A stretch of DNA of 64,000 nt, from assembly GCF_004959765.1 (NCBI RefSeq), contig NZ_SJZD01000005.1:228922-292921 (forward strand). Direction: 5' to 3'. Below, piece by piece: positions 35,310-44,638 of the stretch; within the stretch, counting starts at the first letter, position 1; every line of letters starts with the position of its first letter. The notes under the pieces were generated by a model, which saw only the letters and a program-made list of their open reading frames with translations, made no database searches and was not told where the DNA came from. Origin of the DNA: Flavobacterium sp. H122. GTDB taxonomy: Bacteria > Bacteroidota > Bacteroidia > Flavobacteriales > Flavobacteriaceae. The translations under genes were made by a program, and so were the position numbers.

Positions 35310-35439
35310 GCAGATAAAAATTCATTATCAGATTTTATCAAAAATTAATATCGTACCCAAAACAGACAATTCCATAAAAACTTGATTTAAGTTTTTATGG
35401 AATTATTATTATACAAATAAGATATTAAAATATTTATCG

Positions 35440-35447
35440 TAATTTTG
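35440..35447 (+). promoter_or_regulatory. promoter -7 motif TAATTTTG for rimO
   Basis: TAnnTTTG match 20 bases upstream of the ATG at 35467. Confidence 0.5.
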
Positions 35448-35466
35448 CACTCCAATTTTTAAGTCA

Positions 35467-36768
35467 ATGAGAACCAAATCATTAAAGAAAAACAAAATCA
35501 ACGTAATTACTCTTGGATGTTCAAAGAACGTTTATGACAGCGAAGTTTTAATGGGGCAGTTAAAAGCCAGCGGAAAAGATGTAGCTCATGAACAGGAAGG
35601 CAATATTGTTGTAATTAACACCTGCGGTTTTATTAATAACGCCAAAGAAGAGTCGGTTAACACTATCCTTGAGTATGTTGAAAAGAAAGACCAGGGTATT
35701 GTTGACAAAGTTTTCGTAACCGGATGTTTGTCTGAACGATACAGACCGGATTTAGAAAAAGAAATCCCGGACGTAGATCAATATTTTGGAACTACTGACT
35801 TACCGTTGCTTTTAAAAGCATTAGGAGCCGATTATAAGCACGAACTATTAGGAGAACGTTTAACTACAACTCCTAAAAATTATGCTTATTTAAAAATTGC
35901 CGAAGGCTGTGACCGTCCCTGCAGTTTTTGTGCAATTCCTATAATGCGTGGAAAACACGTTTCGCAGCCTATTGAAAAATTAGTTAAAGAAGCTGAAAAT
36001 CTTGCCAAAGACGGTGTAAAAGAATTAATTCTTATCGCTCAGGACTTAACTTATTACGGTTTAGACTTATACAAAAAAAGAAATCTGGCTGAATTACTTG
36101 AAAATCTTGCAAAAGTTGAAGGTATCGAATGGATTAGATTGCATTATGCATTTCCGACTGGTTTCCCTATGGACGTTTTGGAATTGATGAACCGCGAACC
36201 AAAAATCTGCAACTATATAGATATTCCTTTACAGCATATATCTGATAAAATTCTTAAATCAATGCGTCGTGGAACTACGTATGAAAAAACCACGCAATTA
36301 TTGAAAGATTTCCGTAAAGCCGTTCCTAATATGACCATAAGAACAACGCTTATTGTTGGTTATCCAGGTGAAACGGAAGAAGATTTTCAGATTTTAAGAA
36401 ATTGGGTTGAAGAAATGCGTTTTGAACGTTTGGGATGTTTTGCGTATTCACATGAAGAAAACACTCATGCTTTCAGTTTGGAAGACGATGTTCCTGATGA
36501 TGTAAAACAAGCGAGAGCAAATGAAATCATGGAAATTCAGGCTCAAATTTCTTGGGAACTAAATCAGGAGAAAATCGGCAAAACATTCAAATGCATTATT
36601 GACCGTAAGGAAGGACAATACTTTGTAGGACGTACAGAATTTGACAGTCCGGATGTAGATAATGAAGTATTGATTGATGCTTCTAAATTTTACCTTAAAA
36701 CAGGCGAATTTGCCAACATCAAAATTATCGATGCTACTGAATTCGACTTATACGGTGAACCTGCTTAA
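35467..36768 (+). CDS. rimO: ribosomal protein S12 methylthiotransferase RimO
   Basis: 433 residues, radical SAM enzyme that adds a methylthio group to Asp of ribosomal protein S12. The N-terminal UPF0004 domain contributes three Cys for the second cluster (VITLGCSKNVYDSEVL, VINTCGFINNAKEES and VTGCLSERY). The radical SAM CxxxCxxC is GCDRPCSFCAIPIMRGKHVS. A TRAM domain follows in the last about 65 residues. The EGCDRPCSFCAIP form is that of RimO rather than MiaB. A bidirectional terminator follows. Confidence 0.95.
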   Translation: MRTKSLKKNKINVITLGCSKNVYDSEVLMGQLKASGKDVAHEQEGNIVVINTCGFINNAKEESVNTILEYVEKKDQGIVDKVFVTGCLSERYRPDLEKEIPDVDQYFGTTDLPLLLKALGADYKHELLGERLTTTPKNYAYLKIAEGCDRPCSFCAIPIMRGKHVSQPIEKLVKEAENLAKDGVKELILIAQDLTYYGLDLYKKRNLAELLENLAKVEGIEWIRLHYAFPTGFPMDVLELMNREPKICNYIDIPLQHISDKILKSMRRGTTYEKTTQLLKDFRKAVPNMTIRTTLIVGYPGETEEDFQILRNWVEEMRFERLGCFAYSHEENTHAFSLEDDVPDDVKQARANEIMEIQAQISWELNQEKIGKTFKCIIDRKEGQYFVGRTEFDSPDVDNEVLIDASKFYLKTGEFANIKIIDATEFDLYGEPA

Positions 36769-36790
36769 TTGCAGTTTTAAATGAATAAAA

Positions 36791-36826
36791 AAAGACCTGG
36801 CAAAGTTAAACTGTCAGGTCTTTTTA
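36791..36826. terminator. bidirectional terminator between rimO and the DUF1573 gene
   Basis: Stem AAAGACCTG/CAGGTCTTT (36791-36799 with 36815-36823), flanked by A tract on the left and T tract on the right, serves both convergent genes. Confidence 0.8.
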
Positions 36827-36832
36827 TTAAAA

Positions 36833-37201
36833 TTAATTCACAACTCCTTTTAAAGTCAATACTTTTGGATTAGAATCAACCGATGTATAAACAGTAATCA
36901 CTTTGTTGAAAGCCCCTTTTACTGAAGCATTATAAACTGCTTTCACAACACCATTACTGTTCGGCTTAATAACTTCTTTAGTATATTCTGATGCGGTACA
37001 GCCGCAAGAAGCCCTTACACTGGTAATTACCAGATCTTTGCTGCTTTCGTTAGTCAATACAAATTCAAAAGTTTTAGGAACACCCTGCGAAATAGTACCT
37101 GAATCAATCACATCTGTTTTCCACACCACTAACTCTTTAACCGAAAATGACATTAATACCACTGCAATGAATGTCAATGTAATTAGAACTAAGTTTCTCA
37201 T
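36833..37201 (-). CDS. DUF1573 domain secreted protein
   Basis: 122 residues with a signal peptide (MRNLVLITLTFIAVVLMSFS) and one ASH/HYDIN-like beta-sandwich domain. The features of DUF1573 are GVPKTFEFVLTNESSKDLVI, then VRASCGCTASEYTKEVIKP with the CGCT signature, and ITVYTSVDSNPKVLTLKGVV at the end. This family is abundant in Bacteroidota and is presumed to be periplasmic or surface structural; no enzymatic role is known. A terminator follows its stop. Confidence 0.9.
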   Translation of the reverse strand: MRNLVLITLTFIAVVLMSFSVKELVVWKTDVIDSGTISQGVPKTFEFVLTNESSKDLVITSVRASCGCTASEYTKEVIKPNSNGVVKAVYNASVKGAFNKVITVYTSVDSNPKVLTLKGVVN

Positions 37202-37344
37202 AATAAAGTTTTTTTAAGTTTAATAATTCAAAAGTAGAACAGATTTAAGCACCTCCTTGTTAACCACTATCTAACGTTTGTTAACGACTTGTTAATGGAA
37301 AAAACAAACCTTAATTTTTAGTAATATTACATACTGAAAATGTC

Positions 37345-38616
37345 ATGAAGAAAAACAAACTAAACATACTCATACTTTTAGGTCTGATTGCAATCGTTGG
37401 GATATTGATTGCCCAATTGTTATGGACCAAAGAAGCTTTTCAAATACAGGAAAAGAAATTCTCTCAAAAAGTACATATCGCTTTATTGGAAGTAGTTAAA
37501 AAATTATACCAAGGAACAAACAGAGAAATCCCAGCCGACCAGCCGGTAAAAAAAATCTCGAATGATTATTATATCGCTAATGTAGAAAATGATTTCGCAC
37601 CCGACATTTTAGAACATTATTTAAAAGAGGAATTCACACGTTTCTCGATTAATACTGATTTTGAATACGCCATGTACAATTGTCAAAGTGAAGAAATGGT
37701 TTATGGGAAATACATCTCAATGTCAGATTCAAAAACAGAAGACAAAAGCATACATTTCCCCAAACACAAGGATTTAGTGTATTATTTTGCCATTCGTTTT
37801 CCAACAGAAAAAAGTTTTTTATTAGGCTCAATGAAATTTTGGCTGGTATTAACCCTAATGCTGTTATTCATACTTATCATATATGTTTATTCAGTATACA
37901 CTCTAATCCAACAAAAAAAATACAGTGAACTGCAAAGGGATTTTGTAAACAACATGACCCATGAATTCAAGACACCTCTATCATCAATATTATTGGCATC
38001 AAATTATTTAAGCAAACAGAACGTCATAACTAATGATGAAAAGCTTAATCAGTACACCCAAATTATTATTCAACAAGGACAAAAGCTGAATCAGCATATC
38101 GAAAGGGTTTTAAATGTTGCAAAATCAGATGACACTGCTTTTCATCTAAACATTGATTCAATAAATTTAAGAGCGTTTTTAGAAGAATTGATTACAAATG
38201 CAAAAACCAGATATGATTTATTGGAAATTAATCTGACTATGGATGCTGATTATCAGTTAAAAGCAGATAAATTCCACTTAACCAATTTGTGTTATAATTT
38301 AATCGACAATTCCGTTAAATACAGTGAAAACAAGCCTGAAATAACTATAGTAGTTTCCAACCAAAGAGACTCGTTGCAAATAGTATTTAAAGACAACGGA
38401 TTAGGAGTCGACAAAAAGAATATTCCTTTTCTTTTTGAAAAATTTTATCGTGAAAAGAATCAACTCAGTAATGAAACCAATGGTTTTGGGTTAGGTTTAT
38501 TCTATGCAAAAAAAGTTATTGAAGCCCATCATTGGCAGTTAGAAGCTCAAACCAACCAGCCAAGTGGATTATCAATACACATTAAAATCCCGCAAAAATA
38601 TTATGGAAAGGTTTAA
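37345..38616 (+). CDS. membrane sensor histidine kinase (HisKA)
   Basis: 423 residues. TM1 (about residues 7-25) and TM2 (about 163-186) enclose a periplasmic sensor of 135 residues. The HisKA motif has phosphoacceptor His207 in FVNNMTHEFKTPLSSILLAS. The N box is LCYNLIDNSVKYSENKPE, G1 is FKDNGLGVDKKNIP and G2 is GFGLGLFYAKKVIE. Its stop overlaps the response regulator start by 14 bases, so both form a two-component pair. The signal is not known. Confidence 0.93.
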   Translation: MKKNKLNILILLGLIAIVGILIAQLLWTKEAFQIQEKKFSQKVHIALLEVVKKLYQGTNREIPADQPVKKISNDYYIANVENDFAPDILEHYLKEEFTRFSINTDFEYAMYNCQSEEMVYGKYISMSDSKTEDKSIHFPKHKDLVYYFAIRFPTEKSFLLGSMKFWLVLTLMLLFILIIYVYSVYTLIQQKKYSELQRDFVNNMTHEFKTPLSSILLASNYLSKQNVITNDEKLNQYTQIIIQQGQKLNQHIERVLNVAKSDDTAFHLNIDSINLRAFLEELITNAKTRYDLLEINLTMDADYQLKADKFHLTNLCYNLIDNSVKYSENKPEITIVVSNQRDSLQIVFKDNGLGVDKKNIPFLFEKFYREKNQLSNETNGFGLGLFYAKKVIEAHHWQLEAQTNQPSGLSIHIKIPQKYYGKV

Positions 38617-39289
38617 AATATTATATGCCGAAGATGATGATACCATTGCTCTTTTAACCAAAGATGCATTGGAAGAAAAATATCTGGTTACCCATTGTAA
38701 AAATGGCCAGGAAGCACTGCTGAGTTTTACAAACAACAATTTTGACCTTTGTATTTTTGATATTATGATGCCCAAAATGGATGGTTTTTCATTAGCAGAA
38801 AGCATACGAAAAGTCAACAATGATATTCCCATCATTTTCCTATCCGCAAAAACACATAAAGATGACCGGATAAAAGGGTTAAAAACAGGTGCCGATGATT
38901 ATTTGATTAAACCTTTCAGTATTGAAGAACTGGAACTAAAAATACAGGTTTTTATCAGACGTTCTTTAAAAACCACAATACATGAAGACCAAATTTACAC
39001 TTTAGAAAACTTAATATTTGATGCTAAAAATTACACCGTAACTGATCAAAACACAAAAACTATTTTAACGCAGCGGGAAGCCGAATTGTTACAGTTGTTT
39101 TTAGACAATAAAGACGAAGTTTTAAAAAGAGAATTAATCCTGACAAAATTATGGGGAAGCGACGATTATTTTTTAGGAAGAAGTCTTGATGTATTCATAT
39201 CCCGACTTCGAAAAATATTATCATCGCAAGATAATATTACAATTGAAAATTTACACGGAATAGGCTTTAGATTAAAGTCAAGAAAATGA
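38603..39289 (+). CDS. OmpR/PhoB-family response regulator
   Basis: 228 residues from the ATG at 38603 (the frame begins at 38564 inside the kinase). A receiver domain (KILYAEDDDTIALLTKDALE, phosphoacceptor Asp53 in LCIFDIMMPKMDG, Lys in DDYLIKPFSIEELEL) is followed by a winged-helix DNA-binding domain (LTQREAELLQLFLDNKDEVL, then RSLDVFISRLRKIL and IENLHGIGFRL). Translation is coupled with the kinase. Target genes are unknown. Confidence 0.93.
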   Translation: MERFKILYAEDDDTIALLTKDALEEKYLVTHCKNGQEALLSFTNNNFDLCIFDIMMPKMDGFSLAESIRKVNNDIPIIFLSAKTHKDDRIKGLKTGADDYLIKPFSIEELELKIQVFIRRSLKTTIHEDQIYTLENLIFDAKNYTVTDQNTKTILTQREAELLQLFLDNKDEVLKRELILTKLWGSDDYFLGRSLDVFISRLRKILSSQDNITIENLHGIGFRLKSRK

Positions 39290-39531
39290 CACTAATTACA
39301 TAATTATCATTTTTAAACCAACTCTGCATCAGATCTTATAAACTTTATTAAAATATTAGTTAAAAAATTACAGGAAAGGCAAACTTAAACACCTAAGCCA
39401 CAAAGAATAAAGTCCAACTACACTGCCTTAAAAAGCAATTTCTTAACCTTAAGTTTAACATTTTTTACGGGAAAACCGTAAGGCAATTTCAAAATATGAC
39501 ACTAACTTAGCCTCATAAAACTAAACTAAAG

Positions 39532-40083
39532 ATGATTCCAGAAACACTAACAATGGTTGAGAGACAAATTCTTTCCAATCAATACCGTATACTGTCTAAA
39601 ATAGGCGACCCGACTGAGGATTATGAAACCAAAATAGAAATCCTGACTAATGGATACACAGAAAAATACTATGAAGTATTTGATGTGAATACAGAAGAAA
39701 TCGCTTTAGAAGTTTGTGAGGAAACCACACAGATTTTATACATGTACAAAAGACTTAATGAGACAATCAAATCATTATCAGAGATTGAAAAAAGTCAGCT
39801 GAATCTGGATGTAATCAAATTTGAAGGATTCAATGCCAGAAGAAATCCTCACTATCATTATTTTGGATTTTTAGTTGAGAAAACGAACCAGTGGGATGAA
39901 TATACAGAAACTTATTTTATCTCAGCTGATGAAAATCAATTATCCAAATATAAAAAGATGCTGGAATATCAGGTGTATTTACTTGACAACGATCAGTATT
40001 CATTCAAAAAAGAAGATTTGGCACAAATGATTAACATGATTGCAAACAGCACTAATATCAATCCATTTCAAGTAGCTGTTTAA
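39532..40083 (+). CDS. conserved protein, function unknown
   Basis: 183 residues, no signal peptide, acidic, helical at both ends (MIPETLTMVERQILSNQYRI ... FKKEDLAQMINMIANSTNIN). The central part RRNPHYHYFGFLVEKTNQWDEYTETYF is beta-like. The opening resembles YfbU-family proteins (TMVERQILSNQYRILSKI), which often start with a similar helix, so it is probably a YfbU-like protein. A terminator lies downstream. Confidence 0.75.
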   Translation: MIPETLTMVERQILSNQYRILSKIGDPTEDYETKIEILTNGYTEKYYEVFDVNTEEIALEVCEETTQILYMYKRLNETIKSLSEIEKSQLNLDVIKFEGFNARRNPHYHYFGFLVEKTNQWDEYTETYFISADENQLSKYKKMLEYQVYLLDNDQYSFKKEDLAQMINMIANSTNINPFQVAV

Positions 40084-40121
40084 AAAAGTACATCCATCCA
40101 TATTTGTTCTCTATATAAAAT

Positions 40122-40150
40122 GCCTTCATTAATTGAAGGCTTTTATTTTT
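40122..40150. terminator. bidirectional terminator
   Basis: Stem GCCTTCA/TGAAGGC (40122-40128 with 40134-40140), followed by a T-rich tract, between convergent genes. Confidence 0.75.
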
Positions 40151-42261
40151 TAGTGTAAAACTGATGAAATAACATCAAATAGTTTTTCTTTATTGATAGG
40201 CTTGGTAATGTGAGAGTCAAAACCTGCATGTTTTATTTTTTCAATTTCATCTGAAGAAGAAAAGGCCGTTTGTGCAACCACCACAGCATCAGACTTAAAC
40301 ATTTTAATCTCTTTCAAAGCTTCATAACCGCTCATTTTAGGCATTTTGATATCCATAAGAACCAAATCTATATCTGGATTTTCCTTAAAAAGACTAACCG
40401 CCTCTTCACCGTCATTTGCTCTTATAATCCAAAAATTTGAATCTCTCATGATTTTATCAAAGAGCAGAAAGTTAATATTATCATCTTCTGCTATCAGAAT
40501 AGTTTTAGTCTTAGAAGAAGCAGTAACATCTTCTTTTATAACTTCTATTTTTTCCAGCAAACTGTCCTCTCTTTTATCAAACATAACCGGTAAAGTAAAT
40601 TTAAACTTAGAACCTTTGCCTATATCAGATTTCAAAGCAATATCGCCGCCAAGCAATTCCACATACGCTTTTGTAATTGCAAGTCCAAGTCCCAATCCAC
40701 CCACTTTGATGGAATAATCGCTGTCAACCCTTCTGAAACGTTCAAATATAAATTCCTGATTTCTCTTTTCTATCCCTAAACCGGTATCTTCAATAAAAAA
40801 CTCCAATTGATTTTTCTTTTTATTCCATTCATAAGACAGTTTAACGCATCCTGTATCTGTAAACTTAATGGCGTTTGTAAGCAAATTGATAAGAATCTGC
40901 TTCAGTTTTACCACATCGGTAAACAGACAGTAAGGCAAATCTTCTTCGGGTTTTTCAAGAACAAATTCCATTTTTTTACTCTTAGGAATTGTAATCTTAA
41001 CCGATTCAAAAATTTCATGCACACAATCATCAATATTAACACTCGATAAGTTAGGCACAACCTGATTGGAATCAATTTTGGACATTTCTATCAAATCATC
41101 TATAATTGAAACGAGATTATTACCGCTTTTTGTGATGATTTCGATATACTCTGATTTTTCTTTTTCATCAATATCTTTATGATTCAATAATTCGGAAAAC
41201 CCAATTATAGCATTCATAGGTGTTCGTATTTCATGCGAAAGATTGGTTAAAAAAGCTGTTTTAAGCTTATCGCTTTCTTCAGCTTTTGCTTTTGCTTTCT
41301 CCAGCAATTTGCGCTGTGAAAAAGCCTCCTCAAACAAATAACCAATTTTACTGAACTCCCCGGGCGATCTTTTTAACTGTTTGACAGCCTTTTTACTTCC
41401 GGTTTCCAAAATTTTTGTCGTAAGCATCAAAGGAGTGGAAATCCATTTTCTTAATTTAGAAACCGATATCAGTAAAAACACGACAAAGAAAACAACTATT
41501 ATCAAAAGAATATTCTCTGTGCTTTTGAAGTTCACAAAAAATCTCCGCTTAAAAGACAGATTGGTGATTTTTTTACCATCCCATCCTTTCAACACATAAT
41601 CATCGTTTATAAAATTATCTCTGAATATCAAACTATTTTCTGTCTGAGTAAAAGTAACTTCAGAACTTGTAATTTTTTCCAGTCTTTTGACATATATATC
41701 ATCCAGCAGTCTGACCATTACAAAATATCCCTCAGGCCTTGTTTTGTTTTTTTCAGGATCATTATTAGGATGAATGGTTCCCATGAAAACTTCTGCAAAA
41801 CCTTCAGATAATTTCACATAAAAGTTCATGTTTTTTTCCTTGTAAACCTTTTCCAGCAATGACGCGGTAACAAACTCAACAGGCTGTTTAATCTTACCCG
41901 TATATTTACTACCTACTTCATTACCCTGCAAATCATATACTCCAAGATATTCAACAAAATACATATTTATTGAACTTCCTATAACATTATCAAACCATTT
42001 GACATTTTTACTCTTGACAAATTTCACTAACTCATCCCAATAGGTAATATCTGCCAGAATAGACAAATGGGTCTCAGAGTTCAACTGCATAACAGAATTC
42101 ACCTCATCATTCAATTGTTTTTGGGTAAGAGAATAAACTTCCTCTTCCTGTTTTGAAGTATAATAGGATAAGGAAAAAAAAAGTATTACAAAAGAGATGC
42201 TAATAATAAAAATCAACAACAACAACTTAGAATAAATAGAAAGCTTGTCAATTTTTATCAT
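40150..42261 (-). CDS. hybrid sensor histidine kinase / response regulator with CHASE4-like sensor
   Basis: 703 residues. TM1 (about 12-32), a periplasmic about 210-residue CHASE4-like domain (SILADITYWDELVKFVKSKN), TM2 (about 245-267), then HisKA with FLTNLSHEIRTPMNAIIGFS (about 340-360). HATPase has LINLLTNAIKFTDTG, EDTGLGIEKRN and GGLGLGLAITKAYV. A C-terminal receiver domain has LIAEDDNINFLLFDKIMR and DLVLMDIKMPKMSGYEAL, with Lys in HITKPINKEKL. There is no separate output domain, so a downstream phosphotransfer partner is needed. It is unlinked to a regulator. Confidence 0.93.
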   Translation of the reverse strand: MIKIDKLSIYSKLLLLIFIISISFVILFFSLSYYTSKQEEEVYSLTQKQLNDEVNSVMQLNSETHLSILADITYWDELVKFVKSKNVKWFDNVIGSSINMYFVEYLGVYDLQGNEVGSKYTGKIKQPVEFVTASLLEKVYKEKNMNFYVKLSEGFAEVFMGTIHPNNDPEKNKTRPEGYFVMVRLLDDIYVKRLEKITSSEVTFTQTENSLIFRDNFINDDYVLKGWDGKKITNLSFKRRFFVNFKSTENILLIIVVFFVVFLLISVSKLRKWISTPLMLTTKILETGSKKAVKQLKRSPGEFSKIGYLFEEAFSQRKLLEKAKAKAEESDKLKTAFLTNLSHEIRTPMNAIIGFSELLNHKDIDEKEKSEYIEIITKSGNNLVSIIDDLIEMSKIDSNQVVPNLSSVNIDDCVHEIFESVKITIPKSKKMEFVLEKPEEDLPYCLFTDVVKLKQILINLLTNAIKFTDTGCVKLSYEWNKKKNQLEFFIEDTGLGIEKRNQEFIFERFRRVDSDYSIKVGGLGLGLAITKAYVELLGGDIALKSDIGKGSKFKFTLPVMFDKREDSLLEKIEVIKEDVTASSKTKTILIAEDDNINFLLFDKIMRDSNFWIIRANDGEEAVSLFKENPDIDLVLMDIKMPKMSGYEALKEIKMFKSDAVVVAQTAFSSSDEIEKIKHAGFDSHITKPINKEKLFDVISSVLH

Positions 42262-42340
42262 AATAAAAAAAATAATTTATGCCATATAAACATAATAAAT
42301 ATTTACAACTTTAACAAAATTTTACGTATTTATTACAAAA

Positions 42341-44524
42341 TCAGATAGTAAATAAATGATTTTCTCTAAATTTCAAAATTGGTTTAGAAAACCAAAACAA
42401 TTCAAAATCGGAAAACTCACTTTCAAAATCGCTCTTAAGCAGCTGAAAGGTAATTGGTTTACTATTTTCAAAAGAAAGCAAATCTAACTTAGCTAAAAAC
42501 CAATTTGCTTTATCTTCCTCCAATACAATCTCTGTGACATCCATTTTAGAATGAAAGGTCAAAGAAGTCATATTCCAGCTTTTCCCTTTTTTAGTCTTTA
42601 CAAAAGAAGATATCTGAGGTTTGGCTCCTGTAAAAATCAATTTAGCATTGGGTTTTGTTTCGAATGTGTTTTCAACATCCAGACAGTTTTGAATATAATC
42701 AGGTGCTATTTTAGTTTTTGGAATTTTAAAATCAAACCATTCCTGCAGTTCAAAATCAAAACACATCCCGTGCATATAATTAAACAATGATTTTTTTAAG
42801 CCAAAACTGAATTTATCATGATTAATCCCGGTTTTATCCTTAAACTGAACGTCATTATTCGCAAAAGTAACTTCGTTTAATTGTGGGACAACCCCAAATT
42901 CCTCCGGATTCATTCCTACAGGGCTATGGGCTGTCATAGCAAACTGATGCCAGAACCCGCTTTGAAGAATTCCCAACTCAAACATCTGACGGACCATCTC
43001 CAGACTATCAATTGTTTCCTGAATAGTCTGCGTAGGATAACCGTACATCAAATAAGCGTGCACCATAATTCCTGATTCTGTAAAGTTTCTTGTAACACGA
43101 GCCACTTGTTCTACGGTCACTCCTTTTTTAATCAGTTCCAACAACCTATCAGAAGCCACTTCCAGTCCACCAGAAACAGCGATGCAACCTGACATTTTAA
43201 ATAATTGGCACAAATCGTACGTAAAGCTCTTTTCAAAACGGATGTTTGTCCACCAGGTCACAACCAATTTCCGTCGCAAAATTTCCAAAGCAACTTCACG
43301 CATTAAGGCAGGTGGTGCCGCTTCATCAACAAAATGAAATCCGTTTTCACCAGTTTGAGCAATAAGCTCTTCCATCCTATCCACAAGAATTTTTGCATGG
43401 ATAGGCTCATACACTTTTATATAATCCAGTGAAATATCACAAAAAGTGCATTTACCCCAGTAACAGCCATGTGCCATGGTAAGCTTATTCCATCGTCCGT
43501 CACTCCACAAACTATGCATTGGATTGGCTACTTCAATTACCGAAATATATTTATCTAAAAGTAAGTCCGTATAATCAGGGGTTCCTACTTCACTCTGCTT
43601 ATAATCGTGGCGGGCAGAATTATTATTATAGGTTACCTGATTATTTTCAAGCAAAAAAGTTCTTTTATATTCAGTTTCAGAATGACAAATTGAATTATAT
43701 AATAATTCTACAGGAAGTTCTCCATCATCAAGCGTAATAAAATCGAAAAATTCTAAGACTCTAGCATCCTTTAAGTCTCGCAATTCCGTATTAGGAAAAC
43801 CGCCGCCCATTGATGTTTTTATTTGCGGAAAATACTTTTTAACAAATTGAGCGCATCGAAAAGCACTATACAAATTCCCGGGAAAAGGAACAGAAAAACA
43901 AATAAGTTTAGGACTGACTTCAATAATTCTTTTTTTAAGAATCTGAAGAGTAATAGTATCTATGTAAGTCGGTTCATTTTGCAGAAATCCATATAATTCA
44001 TCAAACGAGTTGGCACTTCGACCTAAACGTTCGGCATACCGGCTGAAACCAAAGTTATCATCTACACATTCCACAATAAAATCAGACAAATCCTCAAGAT
44101 ACAAAGTAGCCAGATGTTTTGCTTTGTCCTGCATTCCCATGGAACCAAATGCCCATTCCAAATCTTCCAGTTGATTAAAACGAGAGGCTTCGGGCAAAAA
44201 ATTCCCGGAACAAATCTGTCTGGCTAATGTTGGCTTTTTACCTTGTAAAAATTCAATTACACTATCAATCGTACTTGTATAGTCATTTTGCAGGGATAAA
44301 ATCCGCTTTGAATTATCAGACAACTCATTTTTTATAGCTTCAACACTATTAAAAACCGAACTCAATCCATTTTTTGAAAACAATTCCAATATCACTTCAA
44401 TCCCCAAATCCATTTGAAAAGAAGGAATAGATTTGGTATTCAAAAAACCTTTTAAATAAGCTGTAGCCGGATACGGCGTATTCAACTGGGTAAAAGGTGG
44501 TGTGATGAGAAGGATGTCTTTCAA
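42341..44524 (-). CDS. B12-binding domain radical SAM protein
   Basis: 727 residues. The start is TTG at 44524 giving KDILLITPPFTQLNTPYPAT; no ATG of the right spacing is nearby. A cobalamin-binding-like N-terminal region (LICFSVPFPGNLYSAFRC ... FPQIKTSMGGGFPNTEL) is followed by radical SAM with the cluster motif GCYWGKCTFCDISLDY (CxxxxxCxxC spacing). Later segments are HFVDEAAPPALMREVALEIL, GCIAVSGGLEVASDRLLELI and GIMVHAYLMYGYPTQTIQET. The family is large and diverse (methylases, cyclases, thiolases); the substrate cannot be named. It is isolated between the hybrid kinase and bshC. Confidence 0.85.
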   Translation of the reverse strand: MKDILLITPPFTQLNTPYPATAYLKGFLNTKSIPSFQMDLGIEVILELFSKNGLSSVFNSVEAIKNELSDNSKRILSLQNDYTSTIDSVIEFLQGKKPTLARQICSGNFLPEASRFNQLEDLEWAFGSMGMQDKAKHLATLYLEDLSDFIVECVDDNFGFSRYAERLGRSANSFDELYGFLQNEPTYIDTITLQILKKRIIEVSPKLICFSVPFPGNLYSAFRCAQFVKKYFPQIKTSMGGGFPNTELRDLKDARVLEFFDFITLDDGELPVELLYNSICHSETEYKRTFLLENNQVTYNNNSARHDYKQSEVGTPDYTDLLLDKYISVIEVANPMHSLWSDGRWNKLTMAHGCYWGKCTFCDISLDYIKVYEPIHAKILVDRMEELIAQTGENGFHFVDEAAPPALMREVALEILRRKLVVTWWTNIRFEKSFTYDLCQLFKMSGCIAVSGGLEVASDRLLELIKKGVTVEQVARVTRNFTESGIMVHAYLMYGYPTQTIQETIDSLEMVRQMFELGILQSGFWHQFAMTAHSPVGMNPEEFGVVPQLNEVTFANNDVQFKDKTGINHDKFSFGLKKSLFNYMHGMCFDFELQEWFDFKIPKTKIAPDYIQNCLDVENTFETKPNAKLIFTGAKPQISSFVKTKKGKSWNMTSLTFHSKMDVTEIVLEEDKANWFLAKLDLLSFENSKPITFQLLKSDFESEFSDFELFWFSKPILKFRENHLFTI

Positions 44525-44638
44525 AATTAAACAATTTAGTTTGCAAAAGTAACTCTAAAAAACGAAAATCATAATGCCTTGTTAAACCGATTTTTACTAT
44601 TTCAATTTTTGTTAACTTAGCGAAAATAATTTTCAAAC

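Noticed and set aside
44397..44636. Minus-strand 79-codon frame before bshC
   Set aside because: It overlaps the start of the radical SAM gene in another frame and has no features of a real protein.
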